Part shown: in pieces, positions 51,560 through 64,000 of the stretch | Layout: every line of letters begins with the position of its first letter | How positions within the stretch are numbered: the stretch's first letter is position 1 | DNA from: Cucumis sativus | Lineage: Eukaryota > Streptophyta > Magnoliopsida > Cucurbitales > Cucurbitaceae | NCBI RefSeq assembly: GCF_000004075.3 | Contig: NC_026657.2 | Coordinates: forward strand, 8,680,001-8,744,000 | Reading direction: 5' to 3' | DNA length: 64,000 bases | Made by a program: the position numbers and the translations under genes | Notes under the pieces: generated by a model | What the model saw: only the letters and a program-made list of their open reading frames with translations | Database searches by the model: none | What the model was told of the DNA's origin: nothing

Positions 51560-54117
51560 TATTTTGACCGTAAAAGAAAGAAATAAAAAGGAAAAAGGTA
51601 GGTATAAATGAATAATGGCGTAAAAGGGTAAGAAAAGAGAACCCCCACACCCCACGGTCTCTCTTTGCAATGACGACAGAGTTTGATCATAGGAAACCCT
51701 CTGACTTGTGCCCACTGCCCTCATCTGTTCTTATATAAAAACACACACAATCAAAATTTAAAAGAGAAAGGGGATATGCCTTTATGCCTTTATGCCTTTT
51801 CTTTTATTCCATGCCACACAAAATCAGTCACATAAAATGGATAAATCTAAACTTGAAAGCCAACAAAAATGTTATGCAGAGTTGGATATTTGGAGAGTTA
51901 TTCTTAATAACAATTGGTATCACAATCATGAACATGAGTTAGTTAGTATCTGAGTAGTTAAGGTAAAAAGTTGAAATTTGCCCAAAATAACTACTGAATT
52001 AATAACCTAAATTAGTTGAGCAAACAATAAAAAAGAAAAGAAAAGAAAATGATAAATTAATTTAGAAGAAAACAAAAGCTGGAAAGAAAGGAAGAAACAA
52101 ATACGATAATGATTATTAATGTTTCTAAATGAAAACAAGTAAAATTGAATACATTCTGTAAAAAAATAAATGAAAACAATGATCGAAAATAATGATGCAA
52201 TGTGCAAAATAATAGAATAATAATGAGGCGTTTTAAAGAATAAAAGGGAAGTGGGAAAGCAAACAAAAGACAGAGGACAAGTAGGTTCAGAGTATGCCAA
52301 CCTTCGCACATTATCTGCCAGTTTGTAGTTGTAGCTATTTTTTATTTATTCCAATCATACTCTTCCACTATTCATTTTATTATTACATTCAATATACCAT
52401 TTTATTCTATACTTATACATTCATGAATTGGTGTAAACTAAAATTAGATTGTTTATTTCTTTACAATTTTTACTTTTATATACAGGAATGCAACAAGACT
52501 AAACAATATTTACCGTCTATGTAACAAAAAAAAAATTAAAAGCAATTAAACTGGTAAAAATATTTCATAAATTTTATATTTGTCTTTGCGTCACTTCTTA
52601 TTTTCTTTCTTTTATTTTTAAATGATTTATTCATATATTTAAACTACATATTTCATCAACATTTTTCTTCATCTTCATTAAATTTGAGAATATCAAGATA
52701 TTTAAACTTAAAGTATTTTTCTCATCGGTTAAAACGAACTTCGTGATCATGTTGGTATGATCTAAACGATGTCGTACCATGGACAACATGATCGTTTAAA
52801 ATTGAAGTCTTTTCTCTATGATTTAAAAAATTACACAATTGTGTATCATTCATTTAGACTGCAAGCTCGTTTAAAAGAATATTACTCAAGCGCGTACGGT
52901 CGATTAATCTCGTGTTAATTGAAGTATTTTTGCTATTTTTCATGGTAAGTTTGTATGCTTTTCTATGACAAAGTAAATATTTTATTGATTTATTATATTT
53001 TTTAAAAAAAACTACTTAAATAAAATAAAATAATGGTATTTTAAAAGCTTATTTATACATTCACAATTATTTTGTTCTAAAAAAAAGAGATTATAAGGAG
53101 GGGGCCCCACACGCATTAATGTTCTTGGATTTGTCATGCTTTGGTAGCAGACAGCAAAGTTTGAGATATAAAAATAAAAGAAATTCTACGCTTTCTTTCG
53201 TTTTTTTTCTTCTTCGTCCTCAATGATTTGCCTGACCAAAATGATGAGGAGACAGATGGCATACTCTCATTCGTCAACGTGGCATTAAGAGCGGTCTCGC
53301 ACATGTGACCGAATCGTCCCCCCCATGTGCTCTAAGATTGAGCGGTTTTTTTTTTATTGGTTCGTATGGCTGTCACTTTGTATTAATTATTCCTTCTATA
53401 TTATTAACATTCATGAAACTAATTAAATTAAATCCATTGGAAATAAAGAAAATGAAAGCATTTTCTTAACATGGTATCGCCAAGATTTTTCCCTACAAAT
53501 TTGACTTCATTACACAATTAAAATAAATATTTATACATCATTTTAGTTCATAAAATCATGTAGATCCCACGCACCAAATAGTTTGTATTGGTCATTAATC
53601 TTTTTTAGTTAACAATTTTGAATATTCCCATCAAAATTAATGAACAAAAAGATGATAGATGTCGTTCATGAAAATTCTTATAGGAATGCCAAGATGATTT
53701 TTTTTATTTTTTAATGGTAAAGTTCTTGAAAAAGGAGACAAACATAAAATGTAAAAGTCTAGGAACTGAAATAAAATAAACTAAAGCAAAACTGGAAAAA
53801 ACATAAACAAAGCATGGCAACAAGTATAATAATAATAATAATAATAAATAAGATTTAATAAATGAAATAACAAAATTATTAACTTTTAAGTTAGTAATAA
53901 TGAGAAGGAAGGTAGTAAATCTTTAAAAGAGTTCAAATTAAGCTCTCTATCAGTAGGGTGCAATTAAAAAGAAGGTTCAGTTTCTTAAAAACCTATTTGA
54001 CACATGAGGGCAATTTTCACACAACAGCCAACAGCTTATTACCCACCATAAATCTAAATAATGCAGAAAAATGGAAGGTAACTTTTTTTTTTTTTTTAAT
54101 ACAACAAGAACTCTTCT

Positions 54118-54171
54118 TCTTCCTCATCTCCTCCTCCTCCTCCTCCTCCTCCTCATCATCATCATCATCAT
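54118..54171. repeat. Compound TCC/TCA microsatellite
   Basis: About nine CTC/TCC units followed by about six TCA units, downstream of the LUH stop codon in what may be the 3' UTR. Confidence 0.9.
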
Positions 54172-54335
54172 TCTATTTTTTTTTTTTTGTTTTTCTTTTT
54201 CCAACTTTTACTTTTCTTTTTAAATTCCATTTTCAGCATAACAGCTGCAGTTTTGAGAAAACTGGAAAAAGGCCACTAAACTTGTGTAATCAGAATTTTG
54301 ACTCACCTAATGCCAGAGTTGAAATGTGTGTATTC

Positions 54336-57300
54336 CTATTTCCATATCTTGACGGATCTGTCGTGGCTTGCGGAGGCAACCATTCCTGTTACTGGTGACT
54401 GAGCCAACGATGAAATCACGCACTCGTGAGCGGGCATCGTCATACACTTGTTCTCAACCATGTTCCACAGCTCTAATGACTGCATTTCATTGGATTGAAT
54501 TGAGTTACAAGCATGCATTAAGAAATAAAAGTAGGGACCAACGTAGAACTCCTGTTATCGTTTAGGGAATTGTATATAATGTTCTCAAATTCTTCACACC
54601 AATACGGATCATCAATGTCAATTGACAAAATTGATATATAAAAGAAATGGAAAAAAAGTTGGACAATCGAAAACTTGGCTTTCAAAACAAGAACTCAATG
54701 TAAACATGTTTTGTAACTATTTTTAAAAAGTCAGTTGCTAAACTTTTCATGCAAACTAAAATTGTTCTTATAAACATTATGGACTTGAAGATAACATTAT
54801 TTATTTGGTTATAAATAAAGTCCTGAGACATAGGCACTTATAATGCATGTGGTGGTAGGTACAGCAAAGCCATGTAAATAGGAAATAAAGCATAATTTGT
54901 AAAGCAAAGTATAACCTGGTAACTGCCGATAACCAAGAGGGAGGAATAGCTTGGGTGAAAAACGCAAGATTGGAACAAATTTCCACTAGAAACGAGCTCG
55001 TGAATGCATTCTCCTGAGGCGATCGACCATACTCTGACAGAATCCCGACTTACGGATGCCAAATAATCTCCATTCGTATCCCAACAAAGAGAATGGACAT
55101 CTGATGCGTGACCCTAAAAAGTGAACATTATTCTCTCATCAGCCACTTGTATTGAATACTGCAGAAGTGAAATGAAAAGAAGCTCCCTAACTCATCCAAC
55201 TAATATTTACTAGCCAAGTGAACTCCCAAGATCTCCCAACTCCTCGAGAAAGTCTCCTACTTCTTATACATTTTTTTTTCTCCCTAACAGGATTGCTTCC
55301 TCCATCGAGAAACGTGTGAGGGAGGGACCTTCTATGGGGTAACCATTCAAAGCTATAGGAGGTACCCACTCGGTTACTTGAAAAAAAAAATGTTCTAGGG
55401 AACTTAGTAATAAGAGTATAGCCTTCCACTGAAACCAACGTGATGCTTGGACTTCTCAACGACTATTGCCCACCTCCACCACTAGGCATCTAAAAGAAAA
55501 CATACTCCATTGTTGGAGACGAGGTCAACTGACTAAGTACAAACTTATAAGTCTCATAACTATAGTTTGACTACACTTTGTACTAGTTGACAATTCTGCA
55601 ATTCCTAATACATAAGGTACGTTTATCATCCATTATTTTAATATTTACCTAGCACAAAGAATTAAATTGAAAAATGTCAAAACATATGAGATTAAATTGA
55701 AAAGTGTTAAGTAAAAGAGAAAATATTGAAAGAAGGAAAAAAAATCAAAACATTAGAGACTAAAACAGTCTCCAAAATGCATTAGCCTAACACTTTTTCT
55801 GAGTTGTAATAGCCACGATCAATGTAATCTTAGGCTTGGATGCTACCATCCTTTTGAATCAAAACCTAAATATTTTGACCGACCAACCTAAAAAATTGTG
55901 CCCAAATAAGGTCTGACCAGAGCTAGAAAATCTTTTTTATTCTTTACTCCAGCTGCATATTACCTCTCTTGATCTCGGTCTCTATGTTCGCTCTCACTCT
56001 AGCTCCCAATTTTCCATCTCACTCTCACTCCTTATCACAGGTCAAAAGTCAAAATTGGAAAAGAAGTGAAGACAAGGGATAAAATTGGGAGCGAGAGAGA
56101 GCAATGGAACGAGAACGAAAGAGGAACGTAAGGAGCGAGAAGGAGAGGGAGAGGGAAAGTGGGGACCAAGAGCGAGAAACTACATAGAGCAAGAGCAAGA
56201 GGAAAATAGGGAGCAAGAGCGTAAAATATAGAACTTATTATGAAAAATCAGGTCAGCTTTTCGGATCAATTTTTTAGAGTTCCACATGGAAAAAAATCCC
56301 CTATAAGTTCCTATGAGAATGCATAAACTCTTATTATACATGCTTTGATCATTATACCTTGACAACTTTTCTATAAACAAGGAAACATGCAAAAATATCA
56401 TATTATTAATCCTTAAAAACTTGTAAGCAACAATTTTCTTTTATAATAAGAAAAGACGATATCATAACACGAAAGAGAATAAGAAACAAAAAAGAAACTG
56501 AAAGAAGAAAACAGCATCAGATTTTGTATTCATATAATTTTTATCAAATTCATTTCTAAAGAATGAGAAATCAATACTATAAAATTTTGAGATTATGACT
56601 CTCGTGGATAAGAATCAAATAAATGACAAGAAATAACTTCGGTCTGAAAAATAAACCAATTAACCTTACACGGGTGTGTTGGTTGTTCAGAAAAATTGAA
56701 AAATAAAAAGATGAACAAAACCACATACAATCTTAATCTATAATTTTAAGGGGGATAATAACAATCTGAATTTCAAATTAATAATTGTATTAATTTAAGC
56801 TCTAAACTTTTATAAGTGAATTAATTTAGACCCTTCGTCACTTGACGTAGTAACAATTTTCACTTGATTCCTTTTAGGATCATCTAAAAACCACCTAATA
56901 ATTTTAGTCTCCTCCCAAAATTCGGCTTAATTACCCAAAACAAAAAAAAAAATTGTGAATAAATTCTTAATAAGGAAAGAAAAACAAAGAACAAGAAGAT
57001 ACAAAAATCACTTATATTAATTAAAAAAAAGAAAGGAAAAAAAAACCACTACTATCCATTTGAATCAAGCAAGTTTTTAAAACGAAGACCTAGCATAAGG
57101 TCTACATTTATTCACTAATAGAAGTTTAGAGTTATAGTTGATACAATAATTTTATTACGTCGAAGTTTTAAGTGATTCTACCCAACTTTAAGCATTTACA
57201 TTGAGTTTTTATTTGAAATATTAGTTTTTTCACAATTCCACAATTTTGCTACTAAGCTAGTTTGAAGAGAACTCAATAAATATTAAATCCTACATGTTTC

Positions 57301-60300
57301 TACAAAGGTTGAAATTAAAATCTTATTTTTCAAACTAAAAATGTGTCTGTCATTAAAAATGAATAAATATGTCAAACATAATTAAGAATTTCAATGATGG
57401 GAAAAAGAACACTGCATCATGAAATTTACTTTTTTCTTTCATTCTACTTTTTTTCTTACCTTTAATGAGAGTGTCGGCCTGTCCGACTCGAAATCAATTA
57501 TAGAAACCACGCTATCTGATGTTGCAGCCAGATACTGCCCTGTTCTTGGTTGAAATCTCACCTGCTTCGAGCCATTGCCACCCTGGTACACAAACTTGCA
57601 TTTAGACTAGAAATTTAACCACTAACAAAAAAATGTGATACATTGGGAAATTGAAAGAACGAAATAAATCAAAGGAATCATTGAACTAGCCTTGGAGATG
57701 TGTGTAGAACCTTGACTGACGTGCCAGTAGCGAATCTCATTGTTTGCATCACAAGAGCAGAAAATCTCACTCTTCTTAGGGTGGAAATCAAGAGATTGCA
57801 CTTGGGAGGTATGTCCAGTATACGCACGAAGACAATAATTTGGCTGGGAGAATAGATCTCACATGGTCATTTATGACAAACAAGAAAGAGGGACTGAAAG
57901 ATAGATCAATTCAAATAACATATCACAAAAATTAGATTTTGTGGAAGTGAAGTTAACAGAATAAACCTACTTGTGCTGCATCCCAAAGTCGAATAGTTGC
58001 ATCAAAGGAAGATGTCGCTAGCTGAGTTGAATTGGGTTTGAAGCGAACATCAGAAATGATAAGAGTGTGCTCCTCTGGTGTGGTTTCAGTTTGCAATGTC
58101 TCCATGTTCCAGATAACAACCTTAATAAAAAAAATAATAAAAGTAAATAAAAATACAAGTGAACAAACAAAGCATTTATTTTTTAACATAGGAACATTTC
58201 ATTGAATGTATGAAATGGGAAATTCCCTTGCACCTATAAGTGATTCCAATAAATTTCTCCAATGGGAAAGGGGGAAAAAAATGATAAACTATAGTAAGTA
58301 AAAGGAGACCCAGAATTTATCCCAAACATTTATTAGTACTAGCATCATGCTTATTTGAATGTATTGGATCATCAAGACGAGTTAATATTTTACCAATGTT
58401 TGCTAGTATAAGATCCAAAATAAGTACTTGGGAGCGAATTCGTTTTTGCTAGCATTTCTTTTCAAATACTTTCTATTTGAATTGAAGTACTAGGAAACTA
58501 CCTTCTGCATGGCATAAAATGAATTGAAAGAGAATTGCACAGCACTACTATGAAAGATTTGAAGCATCAATATTGCGTCTCTGTAAAGTAGTGCATAAAG
58601 TTTACATAAACAAATGCCAAAATGGCTCGCATTCAGAAGAAAGAAAGTAGAGGAGATGATCCCATCATGCTAATGAGAAGTAAAAACTTGCAAAACTCAT
58701 CAACTCTTATAAAGAAGCAACTTCGAAGGAGTTCACGTTTCTCTTTAAGGAAATCCAGATCACATCTGCAATAAAGAATACAGAAGAAATACAATTTTTA
58801 ATACCCTTTTGTCATGACCGGCACTTGCCAATAACTTCCCATCCGAAGAGAAGTGACAGCACACAACTTTGCTGTTGCTTTTACGCATGGAACCAACTTC
58901 ACTAAAAGAAGGACCTAAAAATGGGGTGGGAACAAAAAACCAATGATATAGTCTATCAGAACCAGGACGTCCATGACCACTGTTTGAATGAAGCAATCAT
59001 GGATTACCCTTTGAATTTTCTGCAGCATGCTCAGAAGGGATCCGCTTCAATGTGCCAAACAAATCCCTTCCATCCCCATCATCATGTGAGAGAAATGATT
59101 CTACATTATCATCCAAGGAGGCAATATCTCCAAGATGTTCTATGTCTTCCTGAAATGGGAAATAATTAAATATTATAGTTATCGGTTTAATCAAGTATAG
59201 GACACAGAAGAGCTATGGCTCAGAAATGATATTTCAGCACAAAATAAAGGATATTTTATATCATGTTAAGAAGACATATAGCCAAACATGTAAAACAATA
59301 AACATGTAAGAATACATGACCACCGCCATCACAGCTAGTCCATATCCACATACATGGCCATAAGAAAGTGACTGGTATCCATTGGAATCTAAATTCTAGA
59401 ACATCGACAATTGAAAAGTGAGAAAGCTAAAAGATATGATTCTAAGTATCAAACTGATAACACATGTATACTTCACTAGCCATCAGGAATTTAACCAAAG
59501 ATCTCCAGAATTATTCTATACCAAACCGATGCATGGGTTGTGATACATACAAATGTTCATGCAACAGGAATGGTTTTAATTTTTGTCTCTTTGTTGACAC
59601 ACATAATTAGTTGTTGAGGTAATAAGTTCCTTTACCAGCTGGTTTGTGGACGATGCAAGACCCCCTGTTCCATCATTCCCATACAACAACATATTCTTTG
59701 GCATGCTAGTAACATTCTGCATATTGGGGGCAATAACAGCTCCGTCACCAGGGGTGTGAGTTGATGGAGTCGATGGTTGGGAGTTAGGTCCAATGGTATT
59801 CCCTGTTCCAGTACTGTTAGCAGCTCCAGACGATGAAGGTCCCTTCCTTTTCCGGTTCTGTGACCCAAATTCAATAAACAATTATTAGGTTGATAATGTC
59901 TGGAAAGGAAGTTGGCTGTGAAATCTAAAAGAATGCTGTAAACAATACTCAGATCGGTTAGTAACTGAAAGATCTATTTCCTTGAACTTAAAAATTGAAA
60001 GGAAAAGAAAATAAGTTGTGGTGTCATATGGCAAAACCTGTTGGACTTGCTGAGGATGCAAACCATCCTGCTGTTGAGAAGAAGACTGTTGCATTTGCGG
60101 AATATTCATCTGCAAAGTGTGCCTTTAACCATTTAGGTTACCTTCTCATTTGAGATGTGCACTTCGAGTAGGAAAACTTACCTTCGATGAAGTTGACTGC
60201 ATTGGCGAGCCAATTGATCCATCATTTGCAATTGGTTGACCATCTTTTGCATTTAAGTTATTCCTTGGTAACCCTCTAAATCTTTGAGGATCCATGTCAC

Positions 60301-62734
60301 TGTACATACCCGAACTACCAAGGCTGCCCTGTGCTTGGACCTGTGCCAAGATTTGCTGCTGCTGCTGCGGTAAGAGCTGAAATTGATTAGGACTTTGAAG
60401 GAAAGGTTTTTGAACCTGTGCGCCTAAACCTGGCCTTATTTGCTCAAGACCCTGCTTGGGAAAAGGCCACAAATGTGAACTTGAAAGTATACTCAAATAT
60501 CCATAATCTTAAGAACGAGAGAAATTTAACTTACAGCTAAAGGCCATCCCTTCAATGGAAGATTATTGACTCCAGCATTCAATCCTGGAAAATGAACACG
60601 GGTTTTTTCAAGATTTGGAAAATGGACCTCAAAAAGAAAAAACAAAACAAAATAAATGTGATTGGCAGCATTTCTAGTAAATTGTCTCCATTTACTTAGA
60701 GAAGCCAATGGAAAGCAGAGTGGAAGCCAAGTATCTTCTGCCCAACTCGGAAAGCATTCAAACAATTGAGGAAGGTTTCATAAGGTTTGTTAAACACTCA
60801 TTAAGCAAACAGCAAATAAATGAAAAAATAATGACGTAATCGTATGTTTTCAATCTATTCAAAAAGAAAAACAACTGGTCAAGCAAATTGTGTCACACTT
60901 GTCATAAAGAACATTTGTTATAAGAAATATTCTATATTCAAAATAAAATTAGAGGAAAGAAAACTGATACAAACAGCAGGTCACTCATATTAAGCTAAAT
61001 TGTATAGGAGCTCTATGGATTTTCAAAATATGTTTTCCGCAAGTCTTCACTTGTGGTAGGATTTCTTGGTAACACCATTTATAATCTAGTTTAGCCCCTT
61101 CCAAGTTTTTCCCCTAGGCGTTCGCTTGAGATGACTTGATCGGTCACTATTCAACTAGCTTCCCCCTAGCTGTATGGCGTATTTGAATGGCATAAACCTA
61201 AAACCTTGGCCTCATAGCGTGCAGTCTACTATGTACAGATTTCACACAACCATTTTATCATGACAAAATTAGTTTAAACATGAGTGCGGAGATATAGAGT
61301 ATCAGAGCCTTCATAGAATAGTAAAATCAATAGAAGCCTTCAGAGGGTGGGTGGGGGGTAAGGATACAAACCTGCGTTTCCTATTCCCGGTTTTGACTGT
61401 ATTAACCCTGGCCCATAAACTGAAGATGGATCCATAGGCAATGACCTTTGAGTACCACCAATACTGACCTCTGGTTTAATATCCTACGGATATGAGATTT
61501 CAGATCAACCAAGCAGCTATATACAAAGAAAGAAACACTAGGGCATAAGAGATGCAAAATAAACCAATTACCGTGGGCTGCTGACCTCGGACCTGGATCT
61601 GTTGCAATGCTGCATTCACACTTCCAGGGTTTCCTATCTGTCTGTGTTGTTCAAGGAACCAAGAAGGATGCATTATCAAGGCTTAAGAAAATGAACATAA
61701 AAAGAATTAATAAGATAAGAAGAAACTTACCCTGGATGATTTGCAGCTGGTTTTAGGCCCATCCTCGCATCAAGCAGTGGTTGGGATGTCTCTGGATCTA
61801 CTAAACTAGGGTTTTTCATGCGCTCCTCATACATTCTTGCTGCCAGAGCACTTGCTGTTGGTTGCCCCAACATTCCTTCAGAATTAACAGCATTTAGTGT
61901 ACCACCAAGCGAAGGGTGAGTACCATCCCTTCGTTGTAATTGAGCTTGACGCATAAGCTGCAGTTGTTGCATCTGCAGTTGTTGTTCTTTCTGTTTAATT
62001 TGTTGTGCCTGCACATAAGACATGGGAAACAAGGTATGGAATCCAATGGAACTTAGCATCAAGCCAATGCACTATACCGGTAATTAGGTCGACAGTTTTG
62101 AAAAATAGTATGTTGAGGATATCACCTCTATATAAGCTGCAGCAGCTTCAGAATGTTTCTCGTTCGTCCTTGCTATAAATATATCCCAGAATACAGACCA
62201 CCATTCGAACAAAAATCCTCCAGGAGCATCAATCGCTGCAAATCATCAAATCCAAGGACTAGTAATGTCAATGCAAGTTCAATTATAAATCGCTGCACAG
62301 AGTGCAATACATAATCTAGTTCCAAATTCCAATATTAACACTTCCCATTCCTCTACACTCAAATCGAGTGTACTTGGTAAAGATGTATGATAAAATACAC
62401 GCTGAAGTAAAATCTCAGTAGAACCAGACTAGAGTTTTGTTCCGCAAGAAATTTATTGAATAAGAATTGATAGATCTTTCAGAAGTATTACCTACTGGAT
62501 CTGGAGCGACCTTTCCTTCATTCATGAAAGACTTAGCAGTGGCATGTAATTTTTTCTTCACCAAATAATCGTAAATGTACACATCGAGCCTGGAAAATTA
62601 ACGGTAGTTCGTGAAACGTGTAATTGAAGCAAACTCTAACGAGAGATTGAAACCGAAACATCTAACAATGGATGAAATGAGAACTGAAGACAAAAAACTT
62701 ACATCTTATCTGCTTCCCAGTTACTCTGCGCCAT
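54336..62734 (-). CDS. LUH: Transcriptional co-repressor LEUNIG_HOMOLOG
   Basis: Seventeen coding exons on the minus strand give 777 residues. Exons: 62734-62703, 62589-62492, 62235-62126, 62008-61731, 61641-61572, 61483-61372, 60584-60535, 60451-60182, 60109-60038, 59857-59636, 59149-59008, 58914-58805, 58120-57971, 57843-57691, 57582-57460, 55113-54916, 54479-54336. Every phase closes. Domains: the LUFS region with a LisH motif (about 1-88: [43 protein letters not shown]), a Gln-rich middle, [11 protein letters not shown] (365 on), and WD40 repeats from about 495 to the end ([16 protein letters not shown]). LUG/LUH are Groucho/Tup1-type co-repressors that work with SEUSS in flower, embryo and seed-mucilage development. 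The middle region ([20 protein letters not shown]) fits LUH better than LUG. Intron 14 (after 57691) has a GC donor. Confidence 0.97.
55970..56230. repeat. Imperfect inverted, purine/pyrimidine-polar repeat in LUH intron 15
   Basis: A CT-rich segment (about 55970-56040, CTCTCACTCTAGCTCCCAAT) faces a GA-rich one (about 56070-56225, AATTGGGAGCGAGAGAGAGC), partly complementary. The GA-rich part repeats GAGCGAGA/GAGCAAGA several times. It lies in the longest intron (55114-57459). Confidence 0.55.
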
Positions 62735-63400
62735 CTTCTACCTCGAAACCAAAGAACTGTTCGAAAAGCCGACGAAAAACCTAAAATATAGCGTAATTAT
62801 AACCTATATCTGCAAAATTAATAGAGAAGACTCTGCAGCCCGTTGAATTTAGCTCAGAGCTGACACGAATCAGCCTCAAAAAACACCAAAGAGACGGATC
62901 AACGCCCGCATTACCAAACTTCGAAGTCCTGAAAGTAAGATCTTCATTGATCAAATATCTCGTTCTCAAATTCAATATCACGTATAGAATAAAATTCAAT
63001 TCAATAAGTGCGAAACCTTTTCATAATCTCAAACGAAAACTTCAACAATTCAATAGTTCAAAACAGCCGAAATTCTCACCTAGAATCGAGGACCTTGTAA
63101 TTCAGCGTCGATTAACAAGTTCTAGGGCTAGTGATCAGAGATTTTACCAGGTTCGAACTGCTCAAAGTTAACATCAGACTGGTTTGAGCCTTCGAGGACT
63201 TCAAAAGAAGCTGAGTTCAGATTCCAAACCTGATTCCCTACCTGAGGCTCGGACCCGAAGTTGTTCTGGCCCGTTGATTGACGTCGTTGGCTTTGCCCTA
63301 TTGACAAACCGGCACAGAAACTTAGCTACGCTGAGTTGTGTGAACATTCGCCGTTGGATTGTACACGTGGAATGTAAAGACGAAGTGTAAGCAGTTGACG
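62735..63400 (-). other. LUH 5' leader and promoter region
   Basis: Sequence just upstream of the LUH start codon. A frame at 62999-62781 (72 codons, minus) could be an upstream ORF if transcribed, but nothing supports it as a protein. The GC content rises at 63100-63400, as expected for a plant 5' leader and core promoter. CACGTGGA at 63364 is a G-box-like motif. Confidence 0.4.
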
Positions 63401-64000
63401 AGGTCTTGCATCAAAAGATAGACAGTCGGGTTCCAAAGAATCATAGATATTTGCTTTTAAATATTCATTTTTAATAGCTTTTTTTATTTTAAGAATACTA
63501 TTTTTCGAAATAGACATTTTTTCAAAAAAATATATATATAATTATAATTAACATTTACTTTATTGTTTTTAAACAATTTTCAAATAACAAAAAAAACTCA
63601 CCCTCTCATATAATTCATTCTAAAAGCACGTCAAATTTAAAAATATTTTTTTAATTGAATTGTTTGGTAGTATAAGATTTCATCTCAAAATCAACTTACA
63701 ATAAAATAAATAACTCATGTATCTTACCTGAAGTGTGAGTCTCTTTGATTTTTTCAAGTTGAAATTCACACCATCTCAATATATCTCCATAAGATGATAT
63801 CATGTTTATAGTACGAGGTTTTATACGACGGACTACCAACGCTTATTATTAATATACTATAAAATTTTGCTATATCATATAAATATTTTTAACGATTTTG
63901 TTACTTGAAGTAATTTTTCTATTCCGTTTTAGTTTTTATTTATTTTTACCGAATATGATGTTAAACTAAAATTTGAATAAATTTTTTTCTTAATTAAATG
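63401..64000. other. AT-rich DNA at the window edge
   Basis: No gene visible. At about 63857-63895 another copy of the dispersed AAAATTTTGCTATAT motif occurs. Confidence 0.5.

Larger units (their letters stand above)
50111..53950. other. AT-rich intergenic DNA
   Basis: No supported gene. Contains a TA microsatellite (51125-51184), a small foldback (51437-51559), a short ATGCCTTT tandem (about 51777-51800) and a slightly GC-richer patch at 53100-53350 with no usable frame. Would include the sequence beyond the LUH 3' end. Confidence 0.5.

Noticed and set aside
54368..54565. Plus-strand ORFs overlapping the LUH last exon, including the Ser-rich 53958-54398
   Set aside because: Antisense to a confident WD40 exon; the Ser run is the TCC/TCA microsatellite.
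55187..55459. 90-codon ORF inside LUH intron 15
   Set aside because: No known domain, lies in an intron, possibly part of an old repeat but no element ends were seen.

Overview
The window is nuclear DNA of a flowering plant (eudicot). It is AT-rich, has intron-split genes with GT..AG borders and TATA boxes, and codes for plant-specific proteins (FAMA-type bHLH, KRP-type CDK inhibitor, LEUNIG_HOMOLOG). A short dispersed repeat (core TTTTGCTATATTTTATAAA, at several places between 46.9 and 63.9 kb) and the protein sequences fit a cucurbit, probably Cucumis. That species assignment is inference from memory, not a search result.

Layout. 1-6.5 kb: gene-free, with one well-preserved 556-bp Mutator-like MITE with 9-bp target duplications. 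6.5-12.8 kb: a rearranged papain-type (C1A) cysteine-protease locus. Two nearly 2-kb arms form an almost head-to-head inverted repeat with a 389-bp spacer, flanked by a third, shrunken copy on one side and the propeptide exons on the other. No copy is a complete protease: the + copy has the whole mature domain but no propeptide; the - copy has the propeptide but a stop codon and a lost C-terminus; the third lacks the active-site Cys exon. 13 kb: a broken MORF/RIP fragment. 16.3-18.9 kb: V-ATPase subunit c (+), with repeats in its long second intron. 21.0-23.5 kb: ribosomal protein L13a/uL13 (-), flanked by diverged direct repeats. 27.2-31.9 kb: FAMA (-). 36.2-39.1 kb: cytochrome b5 (+). 43.5-45.4 kb: KRP3/4-like CDK inhibitor (-). 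45.6-54 kb: gene-poor, with a small GC-rich orphan ORF at 49.96 kb. 54.3-62.7 kb: LEUNIG_HOMOLOG (-), 17 coding exons, one with a non-consensus GC donor.

The complete genes are single-copy-looking housekeeping or regulatory genes with no operon-like relation. FAMA (stomatal guard-cell fate, RBR-binding motif), KRP (cell-cycle brake) and LUH (co-repressor) all act in plant development, but their proximity is most simply chance. The most unusual part is the protease palindrome, which if transcribed through would give a long hairpin RNA carrying protease sequence. Gene models were built by hand from splice sites, and every complete model closes in frame.
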